Source of the DNA: Orientallactaga sibirica | Taxonomy: Eukaryota > Chordata > Mammalia > Rodentia > Dipodidae | NCBI GenBank assembly: GCA_036365145.1 | Contig: JAEOAD010000001.1 | Span: 100,971,501-101,035,500, forward strand | DNA length: 64,000 nt | Direction: 5' to 3' | Shown: positions 56,076-64,000 of the stretch, in pieces | How positions within the stretch are numbered: position 1 is the first letter of the stretch | Layout: each line of letters starts with the position of its first letter | The notes under the pieces: model-generated | Databases searched by the model: none | What the model saw: the letters and a program-made list of their open reading frames with translations, nothing else | What the model was told of the DNA's origin: nothing | Made by a program: the position numbers and the translations under genes

Positions 56076-57318
56076 AAAGTACCTTTAAATAAACCTAACC
56101 AAGGAAGTGAAGGATCTCTACAATGAAAACTTTATAACACACTAAACAGAAATTGCAGAAAACTCTAGGAAATGGAAAGGCATCCCTTAGTCTTGGATTA
56201 GAAGAATCGATATTGTGAAAATTATAGTCTTACCAAAAGAAATATACACTTTTAATGCAATCCTCATCAAAATTCCAATAGCATTCTTCATGGAAATAAA
56301 AAGAAATCCTAAAATTGATTTGGAAGCACAAAAATCTTCAAATATCTAAAACAATTTTAAGAAACAAAAATAAGGCTGGTGATATCACCATACCTGATTT
56401 TAACCTATATTACAGAGACATAGAAACAAAAACAGCATGGTAATGGCACAAAAACAGGCATGTAGATCAATGGAACAGAACAGAGGACCCAGATGTAAGT
56501 CCAGGTAAAAGAATTTTTTTTTCTATCTCTGACCTATAACTCCTAGTACTAGAGATTGGTTGCTACCCACATTGAGCTGTTGATGAGAGAGAGACCTATG
56601 AGGTCCCCAAATCAAGACAGTTTTCTGTCAAAGCACTTGATTACCTGCCTGGAGATACCTGCACAGAGAGACCTGGCTGGAATTCAGAACAAAGTCAGTC
56701 CCCAGACAGCCTATCTAGTGCTGGAAAGCACTACATGAGCTACAGGGGGAAAATGGCCAACAATAGTCTGAGCAACTAGAGGTCTAAGCTACTCAGAAGC
56801 AAACACTATAACAGGATGTACTTGCCAGTGCAATAGTGGCACACAGCCTCACTGGGTAAGCAATAGCTTTCTGATTGGCTAAGAGATCCACTCAGTGTAA
56901 TGGACCTCATATCTGGAATTGAGAATCAGATCAGAATCCTATGGAGACAAAGATTATGTTCTCCAATGTCAAGCTCTCACTAGTCTTTGGCTAAAAGAAG
57001 GGTTATATTATTCAAATTCTCCATAAATTAATAATGCTTAGCCCATTTAAACTATGCTGACTTCACTCTCTGTTGGAGAATCTGTTCTTCATTTTCAGAA
57101 GGTAGCAAGTCCCGAGAAGATTAAACTACCCTTCTCACGTCAGCCAAGCCACAGCTGAATCCACAGAGGAACTGGGTAGATAAGCAAGAGTTCTGCTTCC
57201 ATGCTGTTCCTGATAATCAGCACCAGGGCATAGGAGACAGACTCTGAGGATAATCAACACCTACTGAAGTTCCTAATTGCTCACCATTGAAGTAGTCTTA
57301 AAACCCACCCACCATGGC

Positions 57319-57567
57319 TCAGGGCATCTTGCAGAAGAGTGGGTGGAAAGATTGCCTAAGAGCCACAGGTTGAGACATCATGCCCAGAGGCATTCCCTCC
57401 CCCACAAAAAATAACTGACTGCAGCTCCCACAATGCATAAACCACAATCCCATGAGGAATTCCTGCAACCCCTTGAGGAGCATCCCCAATGGAATGGGGG
57501 CATGGATGAGGGAAAAGAGGGCACCTGTATCCACATGAAATATTTTGTTAATAATAATAATAAACAT
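57319..57567 (-). other. Antisense reading frame in L1 3' UTR (copy 3)
   Basis: An 82-codon frame antisense to the L1, aligned with 443-706 and 10611-10913 ('APIPLGMLLKG', 'LMGLWFMHCGSCSQL', 'GEGMPLGMMSQPVAL'). An indel changes its last codons. Meaning unknown. Confidence 0.25.
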
Positions 57568-57569
57568 TA

Positions 57570-58384
57570 TAACATCTTCACCATTACAAATAGTAGTGGC
57601 AGGGTTGGAATCTATTTCTATTAGTCCAGAATGTTTTACTTCTTCTGAATAGCTAGGATATTATTAATTTGAGACTTTCTTTAGAAAATTGAAATAAATA
57701 CTATTCAAGTACTAAATGAATTTTTAAGGAGAATGGAGGCAGTAAAATATGATAACATTGTGAAACTTATCATCTGTGCCCCTAGTTTGCCAGCAAATGC
57801 ACACACAACTGATGAAGCATCACAGAAGTGATCTGTGAAATCTAGACGTGTATTGATAACCAATTGTATGAGAGCCTGTGGGAAAAGTCAGCAGTTTTTA
57901 AATGGAAAGGAAAAGATTTAGAAAGGGAAACTCTATTGTCAAATCATCAATTTCTTCTTGCTTAAGGTTAAAAAGACATCTTACAATATACTGGAAAATA
58001 TGTTACAAATGAGCACAAACCATCATCTAGATATTTGCTCCTGTTGTGTTTATGCCTCAGGCCTTTTTATTTGATCATTGTTTTATTAATGTACTTGAAC
58101 CAATGCACAATCTGATGAAAGCTTCAGCACCTGTTGTATAGTGTATATGGTCTAAAGAATGACTTTTCTCCACTCGCTACCAGGTATAATACATCATGAA
58201 TGTCAGTTTAGCAGGGGTGACATTAATGTATGGTTGAGGGTTGGGACATTTCTCAGGAAAGCAAGCATAGCCAAATTAGTTCATATAGGAAGAAGACATT
58301 CACAGGATAAGAGAGCTCTTCTCCAATGTGTATTGTTATATTATTATGTCCCAAGTTCTAATTTCCAAACACTACTCAATAGGC
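57570..58384. other. No gene seen
   Basis: Apparently unique AT-rich sequence between two L1s. Confidence 0.45.
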
Positions 58385-58389
58385 AGACT

Positions 58390-59448
58390 AACTTTTTTTC
58401 CAATTGGTTATTTATTTTATTATTTATGCTCATAATGTGTTCCCTCTAAGGACTTGATGAAGGTCAACCTTTGTGTCCCCCTTTCTTACCCTCTCCTCCC
58501 ATCCCACCCTCCCTATTGTCCAGTCCTCAAGATGCTTACTAGGTATGTTAGCATCTCGGGCAGATTCAGGTTAGGAGCCATAGATGAGTGAGACCATATG
58601 ATAATTATCTTTCTGTGATTGGGTGAGCTTGCTGAGAATGATCTGTTCCAAGTTCAACCATTTTTCTTCACATTTCATTGTGCCATTTTTCCTTATTGCT
58701 GTGTAGAATTCCATAGTGTAGATATACCCCATCTTAGTTATCCATTCGTTTAATGATGGGCATCTGGGTTGATTCCAGCTCTTAGCTATTATGAATTGAG
58801 CAGCTATAAACATGGTTGAGCAAATCTCTCTGATCTGAGACTTGGACCTTTTAGGGTAAATGCTCACTAAGGGAATAACTGGGTCTGTTGGTAACTCTAT
58901 AGTCAACCTTTTTAGGAGTGCCATATTGCTTTGCATAGTGGTTGTACCATCTTACATTCCCACCAACAGTGAAAGAGTGTTCCTATTTCTCCACAGCCTC
59001 ATTGGCATTTGTTTTCATTAGTTTCTGTTGTTGTTTTTTTTTTTTTAATATTACCTATCCTTACTGGGGTAAGGCAGAATCTCATAGTTGTTTTAATTTG
59101 CATTTCCCTGATGATTAGCGATGTTGAACATTTTCTTAAGTGTTTGTTTGCCATTTGTTTTTCTTCTTTTGAGAACTCCCTTACAATACAGTTCTTTGCC
59201 CCATTTTGTGAGTGGGTTGTTTGACTGTTTATTTTTTAGGTTTTTGAGTTCTTTTTAGATTCTAGAAATTAAGCCTCTATCAGTTGTATAGCTGGCAAAA
59301 GTTTTCTCCCATTCTGTGGGTAATCTGTTGGCTCTGGTTATTGCATGTTTGTCTGTGAGAAAAACTTTTCAGCCTCATGAGGTCCCAATGGTTGAGTGAT
59401 AGTTTAATTTCCTGAGCTAGGGGTTTTGTTCAGAAAGTCTTTTCCCAC
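58390..59448 (-). mobile_element. LINE-1 type 1-related copy with short 3' UTR
   Basis: Minus-strand ORF2 end (58571-59448) followed by only about 180 bp of 3' UTR with a G-rich block ('ggagggtgggatgggaggag' on minus). The long conserved 3' UTR blocks are absent. Truncated near 59448, where a SINE starts. Confidence 0.8.
58571..58936 (-). pseudogene. LINE-1 ORF2 C terminus, open to its natural stop
   Basis: 121 codons open: 'LPTDPVIPLVSIYPKRSK', '[19 protein letters not shown]', '[20 protein letters not shown]' and the end 'KDNYHMVSLIYGS'. It is the least damaged ORF2 end of this group here, but lacks the upstream polymerase and cannot act alone. Confidence 0.85.
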
Positions 59449-59461
59449 TCCTATAAATTCT

Positions 59462-59663
59462 TGAATGTATTTTATTTAAGAGGGAGAGAGAGGAGAGAGA
59501 GATAGATAACAGGCACAACAGGGCCTCTAGCCCCTGCTACCTCGTGTGCATGCATGACTGTGTGTACATGTCACCTTGTGGCTGGCTTATATAGGTTCTG
59601 GGGTGCCAAACTTGGGGCCTTCGGGTTCAAAGGCACGTGCTAAGCCATCCCTCCAGCTCCAGA
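59462..59663 (-). repeat. tRNA-derived SINE, diverged
   Basis: 'ttttatttaagagggagaga' at left and 'ctaagccatccctccagctc' at right. The middle is expanded with TG-rich sequence, as in the copy at 8087-8306. Confidence 0.8.
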
Positions 59664-60619
59664 ATTGGATTTTACTTATATGATTCATTATGGGTGCTAC
59701 ATTCAAGACCAGGAAATATAACTAGTCTAATTAACATCATAATGGTTAGGTGTTGAAATTTCTATGGTGCCACAGAAAGGTCTCTTATTGAAGTCAGAGA
59801 TCTAGAGAAATCTCATTAATTTTATGACATTTGGAGGGAGGGATGACACATATGAAACAATTGCTCTGTAACTACAGAATGAATGAAACAATGGTGAAGA
59901 TGTAAAGAGAATGGAAATGAACAGTGGATGGTATGAGGAACCAGGACTCATTCACATGATCTGCATATGACAATGAAACTCTCTCTTTAAACACCATGAT
60001 TTTAGCACAAAATATCTGCATGGGGATACATTCTTTAGTCTTCTATGTACCAAATCCACATAATTCATTCCTGAATGGGATTTTGAGGACAATCCACTTT
60101 AATTCATCTATTCTACATATGAGATTATGGAGTCTTTGAGAGCTGCTATCATATAAAGTCACCTTTGAAATATAGAGCTTCTTTTAGATTACATATTTTC
60201 TCAGTTTTCCCTTCAGTGTCAAGATACTTTCCTCAACAATTGGAGTCCATGTGGATATGAATTAAATATAATCAAATATAATTTACTTTCTAAGCAATTG
60301 GTTTTCTTCTAATCTTATTGGTAACATGTGAAAACACAATCTGAGACTACACAAAATATTGGTGAGTCATATGCTTGATATAGTATTTGTGGAAAACATA
60401 CAAAAATGCTTATAATTCAACAGCAAAAAGTCATATAAATGAATCTGAAATTGACCATGGATTTTAAAAACACAAACTTCTCTGTAAGTTATACAAATCA
60501 ACACCTAACATCTTATAAGTTTTTCAGTATTACTCAGTATTCTCAGTATTACTATGGGATAATGAAACAAAAAACACAATGTGATAGCATTTTGTGCCTA
60601 ACTAGGAATGGCAACATTT
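59664..60619. other. No gene seen
   Basis: AT-rich and apparently unique. Short local repeats of 'cagtattactcagtattctc' type near 60530. Confidence 0.45.
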
Positions 60620-61998
60620 TTTTTCTTTTTCTTTTATTGGCAACTTCTATACTTATATACAAAAAATGCATGATATTTTCCTCCCCTCCCCCCATTCCCC
60701 TTTAGAACTCCAATCTCCATCATATCCCCTCCCTCTCTCCATTAGTCTCTCTTTCAGAGTTTGATGTCATCATCTTTTTCTTCTATTTTTGAGGGTCTTG
60801 CAAAGGTATTTCTAGGCACTGCAAGGTCATGGATATCGAGGCCAATTTCTGTCTGGGCAGTTGCATTGTAAGGAGTCATACCCTTCCTTTGGCTCTTCCA
60901 TTCTATCCACCCCCTCTTCCGCAATGGTCCCTGAGCCTTGGAGGGTGTGACAGAGGTGTTTCCATGCTGGGCACTCCTCCATATCTTCTTCTCAGCACTA
61001 TGTTGCCTTTTGGGTCATCCCAGTGGTCATTGCCATCTGAAAAGAGAAGCTTCTCTAACCAGATGTGAGAGTAGCATTAATATGTGAATATTAACATTAA
61101 GTGTAGTGCTTTCAGGGCAGCTTGGTGGGAATAATATATACATTTAACCAGACAAGCACAGGCTTTATAACCCTAAGGCTCATGACCTCCCCTGCCACAG
61201 ACTTTTGCTTAGGTTCTTCAGTACCAGGTATGTATTCCCTCCCATAGAGAGGGCCTTCAGTCCAATTATGGAGCAGTTGGTTACCCCAAGAGCAGACATG
61301 CCACTATTGCACCCGTTCAGTCATTGGGCCTGTATGGCCAAACTTGAATTTTCAGCATCCACTGTTTTCACTGCTGATGACTTCTGACTACCATAGGGCT
61401 GCATGCAGTGCAGCTTTTTTCCAGTGTTCAGTTGGCTGGTCTACAGGGAGAAGGTTTTCTGCTGAGCACCAGCTTGCTTTCTCAGTGACCTTGCCTCTCA
61501 GGCAAGAGATGTCTTCAGCAATAGGGTCTTATCATCTGTTTCTCAAGGGCTTTGGCAAAAGCCTTTAATGTTTTGGAGGCTAGGACCTCCTTGGTCAACA
61601 ACTCACTGGAAGGTATACCATCCCAGGTACTGAAAATTTTCTAGTAACAGTCTACAGTTTCTGGATGTGCCATTATTCAAAAAAGTAGGTTTACATAAGT
61701 CTTATTCACACTACCTTGAATTTTGATTGACCCTCCCCCTGCCCTTCTTTTATGCATTCTCTTCCCATGGCCTCATTTAGGCCATTCCCCTCCCTGTAAT
61801 CTGTTTTTCTACTTACATATGTGCAATACCATACACGTAAATCCTTCCCTCTCCTGCCTCCTTTATAGCCTTTTACCAGCTTACTGGTTTCTATTACCTA
61901 TTTTTGTTTCCAGTTCACACACAAGTCTATACATTTGTACCTAGGATCCACATATGAGAGAGAACATGTGACATTTGGCTTTCTGAGCCTGGATTACC

Positions 61999-62370
61999 TC
62001 ACTTAATATAATCCTTTCCAGATCCATCCATTTCCCTGCAAATTTCATTTTTCTTTACCACTGAATAGAACTCCATTGTGCAAATGTACCACATCTTTAT
62101 TATCCATTCATCTGTGAAGGGACATCTAGGCTGGTTCCATTTCTTAGCTATTGTGAATAGAGCAGCAATAAACATGGTTTTGCAAGTATCTCTAAGGTGG
62201 TGAGAAGAGTCCTCCGGATATATACCTAGGAGTGCTATAGCTGGATCATATGGTAAATCTATTTTTAGCTGTCTCAAGAAACTCCACACTGATTTCCACA
62301 ATGGTTGGACCAGATTACATTCCCACCAACAGTGTAGAAGTGTTCCTCTTTTTCGCATCCACATCAACAC
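61999..62370 (-). pseudogene. LINE-1 ORF2 C-terminal remnant (type 2)
   Basis: '[19 protein letters not shown]', '[18 protein letters not shown]', 'KTMFIAALFTIAKKWNQP' and 'DEWIIKMWYICTMEFYSVV' are the L1 ORF2 end. The first cysteines of the CX3CX7HX4C motif are lost; the H and last C remain. A small deletion shifts the frame before the natural stop. Confidence 0.85.
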
Positions 62371-63454
62371 TTATTGTCATTTGTTTTCTTGATGGTAGCC
62401 ATTCTGACAGGAGTGAAATGGAATCTCAAAGTGGTTTTAATTTGTATTTACCTGATGGCTAAGGATGTGGAACACTTTTTTAGATGTTTATATGCCATCT
62501 GTATTTCATCTTCTGAGAACTCTCTATTTAGTTCCATAGCCCATTTTTAAATTGGGTTGTTTGATTTCTTATTATTCTGTTTTTTGAGTTCTTTGTATAT
62601 TCTGGATATTAATCCTCTGTCTGATGTATACTGGCAAAGATTTTCTCCCATTCTGTAGGTTGTCTTTTTGCTCTATTCACAGTGTCCTTTGCTGTACAAA
62701 AGCTTTATAATTTAATGAGGTCACAGTGATTGATTAGTGGTTTTATTCCCTGAGCAATTGGGGTTATATTCAGAAAGTCCTTGCCTATGACAATATGTTG
62801 AAGGGTTTCCCATACCTTTTCCTCTAGCAGTTTCAGAGTTTCAGGTCTGATATTAAGGTCCCAGATCCATTTGGACTTGACTCTTGTGCATGGAGAGAGA
62901 CAAGGATATATTTATCCTTTTACATACAGATGTCCAGTTTCCCAGCACCACTTGTTAAAGAGGCTATCTTTTCTCCAATGAATATTTTTGGCATTTTTTT
63001 CAAAAATCAGGTGGTTGTAGCTGCCTGTATTAATATTTGGGTTTTCTATTCTGTTCCATTAATCTACCTGTCTGTGCTTGTGACAGTACCATGCAGTTTT
63101 GTTACTATGACTTTGTAATATAACTTAAAATCAGGTATTGTAATACCACCCCCCTGATTTTTGCTGCGCAAAATTGTTTTGGCTATTCGAGGTTTTTTTG
63201 TGTTTCCAGATGAATTTTAGGATTGTTTTTTTCTATTTCTGTGAAGAATGCTATTGGGATTTTAATGGGGATTGCATTAAATGTGTAGATTGCTTTTGGT
63301 AAGATGGATATTTTCACAATATTGATTCTTCCAATCCAGGAGCATGGGATATCTTTCTATTTCCTTGTGTCTTCTGCATTTTGTCACTCGAGTTTTTTAA
63401 AGTTCTCATTGTAGAGATCCTTCACTTCCTTGGTTAAGATTATTTCAAGGTATT

Positions 63455-63919
63455 TTATTTTTTTTTTGAGGCAATTGTGAATGGGAGAGATTCTCTGATA
63501 TCATCCTCTGCATGTTTGTTGTTAGTGTATAGAAAAGCTACTGATTTCTGTGTGCTTATTTTGTATCCTGCTACATTGCTAAAAGTGTTTATCAGCTCTA
63601 ACAGTTTGCGGGTAGAGTCTTTAGGGTCTGTTATGTATAGAATCATATCATCTGCAAATAATGATAATTTGATCTCTTCCCTTCTGATTTGTATCCCTTT
63701 TGTGAGTGTCTCTTGCCTTATTGCTATGGCTAAGACTTCCAGTACTATATTAAATAGAAGTGGGGAAAGTGGACACCCTTGTTTTGTTCCTGAATTTAGA
63801 GGAAAAGCTTCAAATTTTTCCCCATTTAGTGTTATGTTGGCTGTAGGTTTGTCATAAACAGCTTTTATTATGTTGAGATATGTTACTTCTATTCCCAGTT
63901 TCTGTAATACTTTCACCAT
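63455..63919 (-). pseudogene. LINE-1 reverse-transcriptase segment with intact FADD box (type 2)
   Basis: 154 codons open across the palm domain: '[20 protein letters not shown]' and '[18 protein letters not shown]' (FADD encoded at 63658-63647). ORF2 makes cDNA of L1 RNA at the nicked target. The frame stops at 63455 in an A-rich stretch, beyond which the ORF2 text continues in other frames. The upstream part is in the last 80 bp and beyond the window. Confidence 0.9.
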
Positions 63920-64000
63920 GAAGGGATGTTGGATTTTGTCAATGCCTCTTCTGCATCTATTGAGATGACCATGTGATTTTTGTCCTTCAGACCATTTATA

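Larger units (their letters stand above)
60620..64000 (-). mobile_element. LINE-1 type 2, longest copy, continues past the window end
   Basis: 3' UTR 60622-61940, then ORF2 from 61945 upward to the window end, including cysteine-region, C-terminal segment and reverse transcriptase. Frames are interrupted at several points (for example near 62000, 62370 and 63455). The 5' end and any left-right target duplication cannot be judged because the element leaves the window. Confidence 0.9.

Overview
This is AT-rich, repeat-dominated mammalian nuclear DNA. I can support no host protein-coding gene, structural RNA gene, CRISPR array or operon-like organisation. The organism is a rodent: 7SL-derived B1 SINEs and composite B4 (tRNA-like head plus B1-like body) SINEs are present. 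The most abundant young SINE is a tRNA-derived family that starts 'gggctggagagatggctta', has a B-box-like 'gttcgattcccca', a (TC)n stretch and an (AAAT)n tail. From memory this matches the Dip-type SINEs of jerboas (Dipodidae, e.g. Jaculus), so a dipodid source is my best inference. I could not run a repeat library.

Two LINE-1 groups dominate. 'Type 1' has an unusually long 3' UTR (about 0.75 to 1.5 kb, with a recurring 'aatagtggcacacag' block). 'Type 2' has another long 3' UTR (about 1.3 kb) ending in 'ttgtcaataaaaa'. Type 1 or related 3' UTR copies lie at 430-2537 (-), 5395-6897 (+), 9471-10880 (+), 17855-18330 (+), 18432-21283 (-), 37690-38420 (+), 51790-57565 (+) and 58390-59448 (-). Type 2 copies lie at 7212-7407 (-), 21340-23015 (-), 47626-47701 (+), 49436-51775 (-) and 60620-64000 (-, running off the window). 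An older mammalian L1 is at 11700-13045. All are broken by stops, frameshifts, truncation or insertions.

Layout. 0-11 kb: type 1 L1s, a solo MaLR-like LTR inside one of them, two SINEs stacked on one target site, and a 5'-inverted L1 with target duplication. 11-17 kb: an ancient L1 and several ERVL-MaLR pieces, one with internal sequence. 17-23 kb: a second 5'-inverted L1 followed by a type 2 L1. 23-31 kb: mostly unique AT-rich DNA with SINEs, long (CA)n/(TA)n microsatellites and a near-identical 62-bp inverted duplication. 31-38 kb: dense LTR-like and SINE copies. 38-44 kb: the most unique part, with an ancient MIR and SINEs, two of which carry CTCF-like motifs. 44-49 kb: LTR cluster, comprising a nested LTR with a perfect 5-bp duplication, a full-length MaLR (LTR-internal-LTR) and a related inverted copy. 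49-58 kb: type 2 L1 next to a nearly complete but dead L1. 58-64 kb: two more L1s, the last retaining the FADD motif of its reverse transcriptase.

Nothing here works as a gene set; the window is a record of retrotransposition. The main leads are the insertion-mechanism signatures, the inverted 62-bp duplication, the CTCF-like motif inside the SINE family, and an antisense reading frame shared by several L1 3' UTR copies.
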